Assembly: GCA_025769875.1 (NCBI GenBank)
Contig: JAGFNK010000178.1
Coordinates: 31,303-95,302, forward strand
Length of the DNA stretch: 64,000 bases
Source: Russula earlei
Lineage: Eukaryota; Basidiomycota; Agaricomycetes; Russulales; Russulaceae
Direction of reading: 5' to 3'
A program made the translations under genes and the position numbers. This document shows, piece after piece, positions 1-11,005 of the stretch (positions are counted from its first letter, which is position 1; every line of letters starts with the position of its first letter). The notes under the pieces were generated by a model. The model was not told where the DNA came from, did no database searches, and saw nothing but the letters and a program-made list of their open reading frames with translations.

Positions 1-2
1 TC

Positions 3-543
3 CTAGCGCCCGACACCCGCCCTGCCTTGGGTCTCCTCCATCCCCAAGTCGTCGCAGCCCTCCGCGCTGACAACGCCTAGCGTAAGGCACACGGACATCC
101 CCTCGCATGGGATATTCCTGACTCCGACTTCACCTCCATCTCCACGTCTGCGGACGGCACCACCGCCCACAACGGTGCTGCCCTGCCTCCGTACATCGCC
201 TTCGTCCCGGCCCTCGCCCTCGGATCGCCCGCGGCGCGCACCCTCGCACTCGCAGAGATGCTCGAGCGCTGGCGCGCAGAAGCAAACGGGAAGGGCGGCT
301 CATTCGCAGGCGTGATCGGTGGCTCGCGCTGGCGCGCGGAGTGGTATGACGTGTATCGAGCTCCGGGCGGCGAGCTGCGCACGGACGGACGAGATCCGCA
401 CTCTCATCAAGAAGCTGGGCGAGCCGCTGCGCTTCCGCCTCCAGTCATCGGGACGTGACCAGGAACTCATGAGGGGATTCGTTGCCGCGAGACAGCTCTC
501 CGGTTACCCTGTAGTTCTCGGCGATTGGGGACGCCTCATCTAA
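3..543 (+). pseudogene. C-terminal part of an unrecognised protein, broken
   Basis: A GC-rich reading frame enters from the left edge and reads well (LPPYIAFVPALALGSP, then LERWRAEANGKGGSF) up to about 380. The coding sense then continues one frame over (DEIRTLIKKLGEPLRF) and ends with GYPVVLGDWGRLI at 543. The frame change falls on a 4-bp tandem duplication, GGACGGAC at 383-390, and an in-frame TAG sits at 78-80. I do not recognise the family. It could still be a live gene if the stop or the shift is spliced out, but no good splice sites are seen at the duplication, so a decayed gene end is more likely. Confidence 0.45.
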
Positions 544-712
544 CACTCGCATGCAACCAACATCATTTGTTACAATGTATCAATATATCCATCTATCTGG
601 ATTACAGTATTGTATTTGCTACTTCAGTACACTTGGCAGAATGTAGATGAGAAATTGAACTGATCACATAAGTTACATAAGGCAGCGGTACAACCGTACA
701 AGGCTTTGTGAT

Positions 713-866
713 CTCAAAATGGAAATAGATCCAAAAGTAGACATGACCCAAATGGGGCGGCTAACTCATAACTCAACGACGCAAGTGCCAAGTGGCAACA
801 AGAGCATTCGAATGTTCTCAAAATGGAAAGTAGATCCAAAAGTAGACATGGCCCAAATGGGGCGGC
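713..866. repeat. Direct repeat, two copies about 105 bp apart
   Basis: A block of roughly 50 bp containing AGATCCAAAAGTAGACATG and AAATGGGGCGGCT occurs at 713-761 and again at 818-867 with few changes. It lies just upstream of the MULE fragment and may be subterminal sequence of that element. Confidence 0.7.
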
Positions 867-896
867 TCGAATCGGCTCAAGCCGCAAGCCAGGCTT

Positions 897-966
897 GGCT
901 CGGTCCGGCTCACCCAATCTGGCCAAGCCGTTGCTGAGCCGAACCGAGCCGGACCGGACCGAGCCG
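897..966. repeat. GC-rich inverted repeat
   Basis: GGCTCGGTCCGGCTC at 897-911 is complementary to the GAGCCGGACC/GGACCGAGCC block at 946-965, which is itself made of short GAGCCGRACC-like units. It can form a hairpin about 60 bp upstream of the MULE coding remnant. A role as element end is inferred only. Confidence 0.6.
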
Positions 967-1025
967 TGACAGCACTAGATCACTGGGGACATGGTGCGTA
1001 ATATTTACTAAATGTCAATTTAGCA

Positions 1026-2524
1026 CACTTACCTTTTCTGGATAGGTGTGCCTGTTGCCTGGATGCTGGCATCCAATGGAACAACAGACACAATTTCCTT
1101 TTTTGTCCATTGGGTCAGGGATGCCAGTCTAGTTATCCGGCCATCTATTATTATGACAGATTGTGATGCCATGCAGATTGCTGCCCTCAAGATTGCCTAT
1201 CTGGGAAGTTGGATATGGCTTTGCAAATGGCACATGTTGTGCACAATGCGATCACACTTCAATACAACCAAATTTCCTGATCTGTGGGATAAGATCAAGA
1301 GATGGGTACATACAGATGATCAGGCTGACTTTCTGCAAATCTGGGAGGAGATCTCCACTGATCCTCAGGTCCCACAAAGTTTTGTGAACTACCTTGGGTG
1401 TGAATGGATGCCTGTGGTGCATATGTGGTCCATGGTTTACCAGAAAAATCAGCATATCTTTGAGGAAGGGGACACCAATATGTTGATCGAAGCATATGTG
1501 TTCCAACCGATCTAAAGATAAGATGACTTAATCATTTTTTAGATATCATCACGTCCTCAAATCACACTGGCTTGATGGCAAGCGCAATTGGCAGATCGAT
1601 CGAATCTTATTTATCCTAGTGCGTTGCATGGTGCCATATTACCAAAACAGGCACAAATGTCAGAAAGTCGGGCTTGATGGTTGGGACCTGGTGGGTGACA
1701 GGTGTCGGAAACTTTTTGGCCATGCCAAGAGCATATCACAAGATTCAATCTTGCAATTTGATGAGATCTGCTTTCACATTGCTTCACAATCCCAGTCTGG
1801 CGAGTTTTACTCAATCAATCTGATGAAGTCAACTTGTGATTGCACAGATTATCTGCGGATTAGATTCTGCAAACACATTGCAGCAATCTACATCCACTTT
1901 CCCCACCTCTGTCCTGAAGAGAGCACCCAAAAAGCTCCCATAGAGAATGCAAATAAATCCCCTGACCCACCATCCCCATCCACCAGGCCAAGGTAGAGCC
2001 TAGTATCTCTCTCACAGGAGATCATATTGTTATCACGCGATCTCACATCTAGGCTTGAGGATGCTAATCAATCAGCAGAGATTGTCAAGGCCACTCAGGC
2101 CACCAAATACAGTTTGGCAGCTGCAATTGATATAATTCAAGGTTTCAAGGTCTTACCCAATAAGGAGGTAATTGTGCCCAATCAGCATACATGGACAGAG
2201 ACAGCCAAGCATATGGGTATCAAATGGGGCCCAAAACAACAGACCAGTCTCCCCAATGCATGGGGACTGACAGCACAAAGCATCAGCATTGCTAAGGGAA
2301 AGCGCTGCCGTGTTCATGATGATCCATACGCTGGGGGCGAACGGTTGGGCAAGCACGCCAAGCCCAATGCAACATCTGCCACCACGAATGCACGCACACA
2401 TGCCCTCAGGGAACCACCATCTCAAACCCCCCTCCCTTGGAACCCCCCTTGGACCCCCCTCCCTCAGATGCCACTGCCTCCCTTGCACCAGGTCCCTTCA
2501 GACTCACACCACTGCCTATTCTAG
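1026..2524 (+). pseudogene. Mutator-like (MULE) transposase, 5'-truncated, with SWIM zinc finger
   Basis: The frame from 1026 begins inside the MULE catalytic domain (VPVAWMLASNGTTDTI, then PSIIMTDCDAMQIAAL with the second catalytic Asp, then WLCKWHMLCTMRSHF). A 43-nt intron at about 1500-1542 joins EAY to YHHVLKSHWLDGKRN. The SWIM motif CxCx(n)CxH follows (CDCTDYLRIRFCKH) near 1840-1875, then a Pro-rich tail in another frame to 2524. The N-terminal DNA-binding part and first catalytic Asp are absent; only about 60 bp separate the frame from the inverted repeat upstream. The frame change near 1993-2027 would need a 25-nt intron or a frameshift. This is probably a dead cut-and-paste transposase. 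Confidence 0.8.
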
Positions 2525-2984
2525 CAGCCTCATCTTCTGCTGATCTTTACAATAGAAAATCTTTATTTGTATTGTAATTTATTTTCCAGATACATAATAA
2601 ATAAGTGATTAAATAAGTGATTAAGAAAATACTTTGGTGTCATTTACACATGTGATTGAAGCCCCAATTATCTTGCCAACCCAATTGCCTTTTATAGTAA
2701 TTTTTGATCATCTAACCACCGCTAAAAGTACGCAACTCCTGCTGGGTGCTTGGTGCTTAGCATTTAGTGGTTACCTGACTTGTCAGGGGAGGGGTTGAGC
2801 AAGGGGTGCTCGGCTCTACTCTGTTCCCATTTAATATATGTGTACAATATGCCCCATGGCCTGATTTACTTGCAAGCCTGCAAAACCACCTCTGGCACTC
2901 CATTCTGTCTGTCTGTAGCAGCACCCAAATCCAGACAGATGACTCATCCCCCCTGCCCAATCGGCCCGACTTTCCGACCTCGCT
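2525..2984. other. No gene seen; AT-rich MULE 3' flank
   Basis: The stretch is AT-rich to about 2720 and then turns into unique-looking sequence. Its short reading frames have no coding character. It runs into the 3' end of secreted-protein gene A. Confidence 0.4.
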
Positions 2985-3488
2985 CTAGTCCTTTCTAAAA
3001 AGTAAAGAGTCTTTTGGGGGTTCCAGCTCGGTTATGTTACCACTGGCATACAAGCGCCTCAGCCTCTCAGATTCCTGCTTCATCCGCTCATCTTTGTCCT
3101 TAATCCTCATCCGCAGAAGCTTACGCTCATGCGAGGGCCATGTATAGCTTCCCGGTGGCACATAACCATCCTTACTGATTACCTGCGGCACTGAGCATAA
3201 GCGTAATGCGAGGAAGGTGAGGAGCTGGCAGGTGCCGTCTTACCCCGTCGTAGCCTCCTCTCTTCTCATGCCATCTCCGAGTCAGCGTGAGAGATGGCCC
3301 CTTCTGCCATTCGGGGGGGGCACCATCACCCAAGTTTGGAACTTCCTCGGCTCTGCAAGGAGAAGTGAACTTCAGAAACCCAACCGAACGTTGAGGAGGG
3401 GATACCTGGTCAAGCTTGAAAGAAGCGCGAACGATGGAAAGATGCCAACGGCAAGCCAGAGAATCACAGGAACAGAGGAAGCGCGCAT
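2985..3488 (-). CDS. Secreted-protein family member A, 129 aa, three exons
   Basis: Exon 1 is 3406-3488 (83 nt), exon 2 3244-3352 and exon 3 2985-3182, with introns of 53 and 61 nt. Together they give 130 codons including the stop. The start gives a clear signal peptide, MRASSVPVILWLAVGIFPSFA. The rest holds a dibasic RWHEKR that resembles a Kex2 site, then a charged helical tail (HERKLLRMRIKDKDERMK). No known domain is recognised. Genes B and C share the signal peptide, the 83-nt first exon, the phase-2 intron and a TATA box about 160 nt upstream, but little of the mature part. The second intron is unique to A. The likely role is a rapidly diverging secreted protein; function unknown. Confidence 0.7.
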
Positions 3489-3790
3489 CGTTGTTATTTA
3501 TGGCTGGGATCGCGGATGTGAACGTGCCGAGTTGTGACGACGGCAGCGTATAAAAGGTTGTTGAAAGTCCGTCGGTAACCAGTACCAACTATTATCGGAG
3601 GAAGGGATGCACAGCTGGAGAGAATTGGAACTGCAGGCATTCCTTTTATTTACTCTGTGGAAAGACCCCTCCGTCCGCTAAACCTGGGGTGTCTTTCGTG
3701 AAATCCCAGATCAATGGTGAAGCATCGGTTAAACCCAATCATGATCATGATCGCTTTTGCATGTCGGTGCACTTCGATGCATTCATGATT
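3489..3790 (-). promoter_or_regulatory. Promoter of secreted-protein gene A
   Basis: On the minus strand an AT-rich TATA-like AGTAAATAAAAGG lies near 3640-3655, next to CTTTCCAC, which recurs at the same place in genes B and C. Further out, AATCATGATCATGATCGC at 3737-3754 matches the block upstream of gene C and, less well, gene B. Confidence 0.5.
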
Positions 3791-3849
3791 CCAGCCTCGC
3801 AACGAGCGCGTGGGAGCCTCTCTAAATCATCTCATGGAAACGAAGGTCC

Positions 3850-5182
3850 AGGCATACACATCAGTCTTTGAGGCGCAGGCATACCGGTTCGTTACCATGT
3901 AGGACGCTCGGATTCGTGCCACAGTCGCCGTGATCATGGTCTACTGCGATGTCTTCCCATTCCCAGCCCAGCCACTCAGCCTGTCGCCTCAAGTTAACTG
4001 TGAACTCGCCGCCTCGTCGCCTGAGTACTTGAGCTGATGTATGCCATGAGACCTTCCATTAGGCATTGTCGTGGGTCCAGGCTACACCGGGTACCGGGTA
4101 GGGATACGGTTCTTCAGGGTAGTCACTATGTACCACCAGGGCAATTCCGAACAAGGTTCTACATTTTTCGCAGTGGGATTTTAATGTCAATCGATGTTGC
4201 GGCCGTTCCCGACCTGATTTATCCTTGCCTTGCCGGGCCTCCTTGCTGAGCTTGGATCTCGCTATTACAGTATGGTCTATACGCAACTGACCATAACTGG
4301 CGTTTCGGCCCCCGATGGTTCAATAAAGAAATACAGTTTAATCATGTTCCTCATGCGGATCCAAGGCATCAGCGATTCCAAGTTCTCTCCCTTTTACTCT
4401 TGGGAATTGACCCATTTGGCTATGGCCGATCACGGAAACTGCTAAAGATCAGGGCTCATCCTCGAACATATATATACAAGTAGCACCGGACGGACCTTTC
4501 ACGCACAACGCGCAGTACCGCGGCATCACGAGTATCACGCGTGCGCAAAGACCAGCAGTCCCGTCCAACCCTCACATCGACATCAAACGAAGACGCTTCG
4601 ATGCGCTTCGCCTTTCCTTCGGTCCCCAACGCACATGGTCAAAGATGGAACGTAAGGCATAACGGTTGGAAAGAGAGGGGCGGTGACGACGGCGCCCGTC
4701 GCGGTTTCTTTTGGGGGCGGGCAAAGGGCCGAAAAGTCTCGTCTGTGCTTGTGATGACTTTTCATTGGGAGTCAGATGAAGACATGGAGCGTAGATGGTA
4801 GGACGCGGCGTTGTTGGGAATAGAATATGCGTGGGCAAGCTCTTTTAATTATCAATTTTTTTCCATTCGATCAAACCCCCAATTTTGATCGCCCGTCAAA
4901 CCTACATTCGGTGTTGCTCCACGCTGGCACTTGGCGCAGCACACTCTCGACCGCGATTATACTTTATCAACTTTTTACGACGTGCTGTGGCGATGGTATG
5001 TCTGGTACAGCGGTGGTATCAGGCAGGACGGCTACGGCTAGATCGAACAAGAGGGAAAAGGCCAGCACTATCACAACTAGGAAAGCATGAAAGCATAAAT
5101 GCGCCGTGAGAGGTGAGGACAGAGAGGGTAAAGCGGATGCAGACGGGGAGGAGGGGAAAAGCGAACGGAAACAACTCGGCGA
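3850..5182. other. No recognisable gene
   Basis: All reading frames are short and lack coding character. A TATA-like ATATATACAAG is at about 4468. Nothing here supports a gene, although a short unrecognised transcript cannot be excluded. Confidence 0.35.
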
Positions 5183-5680
5183 TCAAGGTTCCGCAGCGGT
5201 GTAGATCGCATTGTCGCGCTCCTCGGGGCTGATCAGGTCATGCTCGACCGCGCGCCTGAGCACCTCGACGACCCAATTCTGCCCATTCCACCATCCGTTC
5301 GGGCGCATGACGCCGACGCCGTTCGCGATGCGCTCGAGGGCCGCGCGCTTGCCGCGTCCGAGGCTCGCGACGGGCACGAGCCGGCACTCGCGCGAAAAGT
5401 CGTACTTCTGCGTGATGGGGCCCCAGTACACGTGGCTCTCCTTCTCCGGCGCCGCGCGCACCGTCCCCAGGATCCGCACCACCCCGTTCGCGGGAGACCA
5501 GCAGAGCGCCCACGACCGCTCCCGCGGCAGCGGCCGCGCCGGGGCCGGGTAACCCGACACGACGATGTGCACCACGCGCGCGCCGTCCGGCTCCGGGAAC
5601 GCACCCGCCGGCAGGCTCGGTGGGGGCTTCATTCCGGGCTGGATGCCGTTGTGCGGCTCATAGAAATGGGCTGGGTACAT
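5183..5680 (-). CDS. Small fungal protein with NGQNWVVEVL motif, 165 aa
   Basis: This is an uninterrupted, GC-rich frame. I chose the start MYPAHFYEPHNG at 5680, because the longer frame to 5785 reads through a poly-Lys stretch encoded by a purine-rich run that looks like 5' leader. The body contains RVVHIVVSGYPAPARP, ESHVYWGPITQKYDFSREC and, near the C-terminus, RPNGWWNGQNWVVEVLRRA. This resembles small basidiomycete proteins of unknown function that carry an NxQxWVxxVL motif late in the chain; the family name is not certain. No signal peptide or membrane segment is seen. It is probably soluble, and its function is unknown. Confidence 0.65.
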   Translation of the reverse strand: MYPAHFYEPHNGIQPGMKPPPSLPAGAFPEPDGARVVHIVVSGYPAPARPLPRERSWALCWSPANGVVRILGTVRAAPEKESHVYWGPITQKYDFSRECRLVPVASLGRGKRAALERIANGVGVMRPNGWWNGQNWVVEVLRRAVEHDLISPEERDNAIYTAAEP

Positions 5681-6525
5681 GTTTCGTTTCTTTTTTATGT
5701 TATTTTTTTTTTTTCTTTCTCTGAGTGACTCTGGCCGCTTGTCGCGGTCGGGGGAAATTGGAAATTGCGATTGGATCGGATGCACAGAGCACTCGATTAA
5801 GGAGGGGGGTAAGGGCCTGAATGAGGAAATATGACGGGGGGGGCGGAGAGAAAGGATTATGAGCGCTGCCGAGGGCGGGACCGAAACAAGCGGTGGCTTA
5901 CCCGTGACCTTGGATAGAGGCTAGGTACAGAAGGGGTCTGATAGAAGGAAACCCAAGGCGGAGTGTAGAGGTGGCGGTAACTCGTTTAGCGAGGACGAGG
6001 ATGAGTGGAGGGAGGTGGGAGTTAGTTCGCAAGCTCTCAATTCCGCTGGCGATGTGGAAGGGGGCGCAATCTGGACGGTAGACAAATGCGTGCCTTTGGC
6101 CGGGCCTCTTCATAAAGGCTTTCAACGTCATAGGTCGGGGCCTGCCCTTTGCCTCAAAACGACATCATAGTACGCCTCGTTGCATCAGAAAAGTGACAAA
6201 AGAGGATGTGCGGCAGCCAGGTGGAAACATTGCGGCTTGCAGAGAGGTACGATGACGTCCACGAGAACACACGCCGTCACCGAACATTTGAAATAGAGAC
6301 GGACCTTGGATTGAAGCAACGGATAATTAAAGATACGGCAGTAGATAATCGTTCCTTCGAAAGCGTGTAAAACATGCGAGTGAAAAGAGCACAAGGCCAT
6401 TCAGATGTAGCTCGTCCCCGGGCACACGCCAGCCCCGTGTGCTTCCCTCTTTCACAGGGCGCAGCCCGGAAACCCGACATCTGGCGTGACGTATGAACTC
6501 ACGATGCAATATCCCCATCGAGTTC
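5681..6525. other. Intergenic, no gene seen
   Basis: The stretch includes the purine/pyrimidine-biased leader of the 5183-5680 gene and the TOM70 3' flank. Its reading frames are short and not coding-like. Confidence 0.4.
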
Positions 6526-8879
6526 TTACGCCATCGCACGCGCCATCTGCCTCAGTTGGCCTGCCAGGTCGGGGTAGTGCTCGATAAACTTGAGCTGTGC
6601 GTATGATGCCTAAGCGTGAGACAAGCGTCAACCCTCGATAAAATCATCAGTGCACTCGGGTTGGGCTTACATATTGGTACGTAAGTGCGTTCACGAGCTC
6701 TGGCTCGTTCCGTGCCAGCTCAGTATGACGTTCGAACATACGTACGGCGACATCGATCTTGCCTTGCTGCAGACTCAGTTGTGCCAATGTTGCGACTGCA
6801 GCTTCGCACTCGGGATCAGTGCGTAATGCCTCATTGCAACATCTCTCCGCAGCCTCCATGTCCTGCTTCCATTGGAACAGGGCTAAACCCTTGTTAACTA
6901 GAGGCAGCACGTTCGTTGGCTTCCTGTTCGACGATCAATACAGACAGCGTGGAATCACGGTTCAAACACACTTTAACCGTTCTAGCTCTATTGCTCGATC
7001 AAACTTTTCTACCGCATCCTGGAACCGTTGTTGGTCCAAGAGCAATTCCCCACTATGTGGCGTGAGTCTCAACAACCTCCGTGCAACGCGGGTTAGGCGG
7101 GACGCTCACTAGTAGTTTTGCGGCTCGCTACGTTCCGGGAACGCCTTTAGCGTGCGTCGGAACGTCGCCATACTCTTCGGAACGTCTCCCGCCTTGTATT
7201 GCGCGACAGCCAGCTGGATATGTGAAAACACGAACGTATTGTCCAATTCGGTCGATTTTGTGTAATTTTCCGCGGCTTTGTCGAATTCATTCAAGATGAA
7301 CAGTACTATGACAGAATGAGCGCAGGAATGATGAAGGCTATTTGGGCATTACCTTGTCCTCTGTGATAATAAATGTCGGGGTCGGACGCATTATGCTTAG
7401 TTGCCTCATCGAAAGACTCGAACGTTTTATCTGCATCTCCTTGTTCCATGTGGACGCTTGCGATTTTGACCCAGCTTTGCGTCAAAGAAGGTACCAGCCG
7501 CACAGACTCCTCAAAGTCGGCTTTGGCGCCATTGGTATCTCCAACCAGGAAACTACAACCATCTCCTCAGCCCTGGTACAGCATAGAAGATGGAGAAGAC
7601 ATACTTGAACGTGCCTCGGAGATTGAGTGCCTCCGCACTTCCTAGTTCCCACGATATACCCTGCTCGATGGCTTCGTTGACAAGGCTGAATGAGTGAGCG
7701 TAGTCTAATGCGCCGAGTGCTTCGAGGGCTAAGATAAGGGTATTGTCACCCGTTGATGGGTTTTCTGGAAGGCTGGGAAGTGGGCCTGTGTCGTGATTGA
7801 AGCACTACAGGAAAGGAGACGGAAGACGGTGGGGAAGACGTACGTGGTCGGAAGGCCGAGAAATAGGCGGATACGAACGTGTGGGAAGGGAGACGGCGCT
7901 CACGGCTCTGTCAAATAGGTAAGAGGTGATGACCTAGATTCGCGGCGGATGAGCGCACAGCGAGGATCTCAGCTGCCTTTTTCTTGGAGAGCTTTTCAAG
8001 CACGCGTTCTACTGAGCGGCCCGCAGCGTCGTTCTGGAACTTGCCCAAAATCGTAGCAGCGGTGTAGTCTGATATGGCGAATCGTCAACATTCGTCTTAC
8101 CGCATTGTGATCACACCCACCTCGCAAAGCATCCTCGTAGCGCTCAAGAGCTTCGAGGGCAGTCGCCCTTCTGTTGAGAGCTTTTACGTAGCGCGAGTCG
8201 AGTTTGAGCGCCTCGTCGCAATCCGCCACCACCATCTCGTGCTGTGGCGGTTCCATGCTCACATAACATGCCGCGCGATTGCTATAGAAAACGGGCTCCG
8301 GCAGCGGCGACACGGCGATGGCACGCGTGTAGTATTGTGCGGCGAGGATGAACTTTCTGTCTTGGTATGCGTCATTGCCCTTCTGCTTCAGCGAGGCCGC
8401 GAACGTCTTTCGCTCCTAGGAGTCTTTGGATGAGCACTTGCCAAAGCCAGTTATAGTTATACGACGCGCTCACCGATGTGTCAAGCGCCTGAATCTGTTC
8501 CTCCGTCAGGGGAGGGTCTGGAACGCCAAAAAGTCGAGTCAGCGAGGTAAGCCAAGCACGCGCGAGCAAAACTCAAGGCGATGGGAATGGGTACGGTACC
8601 ATCATCGGACTCCTCTGTCGCTCTGGGCTTTCTCTCCTCCAAGATGGGCCCGTCCTTGTCCCTCGTGGACTTTTTGTGCTTCTTCTTTTTCTTGTCCTTC
8701 TTTTTTCCCTCCCTGAGGCTCTCCTCGTCAGCAGCCGCACCGCTGGCACGGGATGACGCGACATAGTATGCGACTCCTCCTACGGCGACAGCGGCAGCAG
8801 CGGCACCAATAACGATACCACGCTTGTTTACCGAGATGAAGGAAGAGATGCGGTCCACGACGGACTCGTCGGATGACAT
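6526..8879 (-). CDS. TOM70: TOM70, mitochondrial import receptor (TPR protein)
   Basis: This is the outer-membrane receptor that takes chaperone-bound preproteins and passes them to the TOM pore. It starts MSSDESVVDRISSFISVNK at 8879, followed by one Ala/Gly/Val-rich membrane anchor (IVIGAAAAAVAVGGVAYYV) and a Lys-rich linker (KKKDKKKKKHKK). After at least two introns come the TPRs: KQKGNDAYQDRKFILAAQYY, then VFYSNRAACYVSMEPP and YVKALNRRATALEALERY near 8110-8280, followed by more TPRs in short exons (SHIQLAVAQYKAGDVPKSM near 7200, LPLVNKGLALFQWKQDMEAA near 6880). It ends AYAQLKFIEHYPDLAGQLRQ to the stop at 6526. The order of anchor, Lys-rich linker and TPR array is that of TOM70. The middle exons near 7500-7990 were not resolved base by base. 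Confidence 0.88.
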
Positions 8880-9019
8880 GGCCAAAGCTGGGCAGGCGAG
8901 GTGCGGTTTCAGTCGTCGCCGGGCGCACACGACGCGGGATGAGTTGTGGGAATATCTCGTAAGCATACGGCGATTATTGATAACCACGTGGTTATCTTGA
9001 TCTTTCCTTCCCACCACCC
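8880..9019. promoter_or_regulatory. 140-bp divergent promoter between TOM70 and DPH2
   Basis: The two start codons face away from each other with 140 bp between them, so the genes must share this promoter. ACCACGTGGT, containing the palindromic E-box-like CACGTG, lies near 8982-8991. No convincing TATA box is seen. Confidence 0.6.
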
Positions 9020-11005
9020 ATGTCTGCCTTTTCATCTTCGGCACAGGCAGTGATCCGGAGACCTGTGCTCCTCGACGGAAATCAGACACATGAGCACCTG
9101 TCTTCCGAGCAGTTTGGTGACTATCATGACCTGGAGTGGACGGCAAATCAAATCATCACAAAGGATTACAAGCGAGTTCGCATGCCATTTTGTTCACCCA
9201 GATACGGCCTGATGGACCGTGCATCGCCTACAGATTGCCCTTCAGTTTCCGGACGAACTTTTGCAAGATTCCGTTCCAATTTATCATGCCTTGAAACGCG
9301 CCATTGGTGCCGAAAGGGAGCTTTATGTCCTTGCTGATACTTCATATGGCAGGCAAGCTTTCCATTCTCCCCATACATCGCCTAACTAGAGACTCTCCGT
9401 GCAGTTGTTGTGTAGACGAAGTGTCTGCGCAGCACGTTGATGCCGATTCAGTGGTACACTATGGCCATGCTTGTATGAGCAAGTGGGTTCCCCCCTAATC
9501 TGCCCATCATATTATCCGACATCATACATTGTAGGACCTATCGCCTCCCTGTCATTTATGTTTTCGGAAAAAAGCCATTAGACGTAAGCGATGCCACCGA
9601 GAAGCTTCTGGAGTCTTTTGCGTCGTCGAACGCCTCTGCTGAGTCCGTGATCCTCACGCACGATGTAGCTCACACGCATGAGGAAGGTGCGCCCAAACGG
9701 CCGCATTCTGCGCGATATGTATGCTGACACAATATAGAGAACCTCATATCGGCTCTGCGAAGCGTCCTTGCGAATCGTAACATCTCCGTCTCATTCAGCC
9801 CCATCCCCCGCGCGCTTAGTCCACCTACCACTTCGGTTTCTGAAGGTCCGATGTTCGAAAGCGAAGATCGTATTGCAGATGTCAATTCTCGCCCAGACTC
9901 TTCCGAGAACAATACTGCCATTCTTTATGTTGGGGCGCCGAGTCTCCGGCTGACAAACCTCCTATTAAGGCATCCAACAACTCCCGTACGAACTCGTCTC
10001 TGACCCTGTATACACCACCTGAACCCTTTCATGTTATCCCAAGGTTCATGCTTATGACCCTGCGACGCGCGAGGCCACTCTACAGTCTGCGAAAACGAAT
10101 AAACTCCTGATGCGGCGGTATGCGCTCGTCCAGAAGGCCCGTGACGCTGACGTCTTTGGTATCCTTGTCGGCACCCTCGGAATCGGTGCGCTGCTAGCTC
10201 TCTTCTTCGCTTATCGTTATCCTGATGTCCAATTTCCCAGCGTCTTATCTTCCTATGATCGCACATCTTCGTAAAGTTATCGCCCGCGCTCACAAAAAGG
10301 CATACACGATCAGCGTCGGAAGGCTACACCCGGCCAAACTTGCCAACTTTGCCGAGATAGAATGCTTCGTTCTCGTGGCGTGCCCTGAAAATTCTCTTGT
10401 CGATTCAAAGGTATTATCGATTTGTGGCTTTGTGATTTCCGATCAAACATCCCGACCTCGATAGGACTTCATCCGGCCCATCGTGACCCCGTTCGAGCTG
10501 CAAGTTGCGCTCCAGCCTTCCCCGACGTGGACTGGCGAGTATGTGCTCAACCTTGAAGAAGTCCTCACGCGGAGGCCTCCCGAGCCTTCACTGGAGGAAG
10601 ACGAGGAAGAAGATCTCGATCGTCCCGTATTCTCGCTTGTCACCGGAAGATACAGACAGGCTAAGCGTTATGGGGGTGGGCCGCGCTCAAACCCTTGATC
10701 TATCTACTTTGAGTTGAGAAAATTTATCACAGAGAACGATCGGACGCCAGTGCCAACGTCGTCGTCCTCCGCACTGATTCTTAGAGATCAGGACGGGACA
10801 GTGACAACGCTCAAGGATAGTGCCGCAGGTGTGGCTTTTTCTTCTTTTAATATCTAATAAGATGAACTAGTGCACTCTAGGCGAATTCCTGCAGTCACGC
10901 ACGTTCCGTGGCCTCGAGCCACGTGCAGGGCTTGATCCGCCTAGCGTCCTCCAACAAGGGCGAAGCGGGATCGCGCGAGGTTATGGAGATGACCATCGTG
11001 CTTAA
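9020..11005 (+). CDS. DPH2: DPH2, diphthamide biosynthesis subunit 2
   Basis: DPH2 pairs with DPH1 in the radical-SAM-type enzyme that makes the first carbon-carbon bond of diphthamide on elongation factor 2. It starts [15 protein letters not shown] at 9020. Exon 1 ends [12 protein letters not shown]; exon 2 gives [20 protein letters not shown] and YVLADTSYG; exon 3 [20 protein letters not shown] and HAC; exon 4 [15 protein letters not shown]. Later exons give [20 protein letters not shown] and [18 protein letters not shown]. The last exons read [15 protein letters not shown] and [15 protein letters not shown], ending TAA at 11003-11005. Cys residues sit in the CCVDE/HAC and ECFVLVAC segments expected to bind the iron-sulfur cluster. 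The gene has about eight short introns. An acidic linker ([11 protein letters not shown]) precedes the C-terminus. Confidence 0.88.

Noticed and set aside
1993..2017. 25-nt intron in the MULE C-terminal region
   Set aside because: Too short for fungal splicing and the join does not keep the frame; a frameshift or a different exon border is more likely.
5233..5728. Several long frames overlapping the 5183-5680 gene
   Set aside because: High-GC shadow frames of Arg/Ala composition; only the minus frame with the NGQNWVVEVL block looks like protein.
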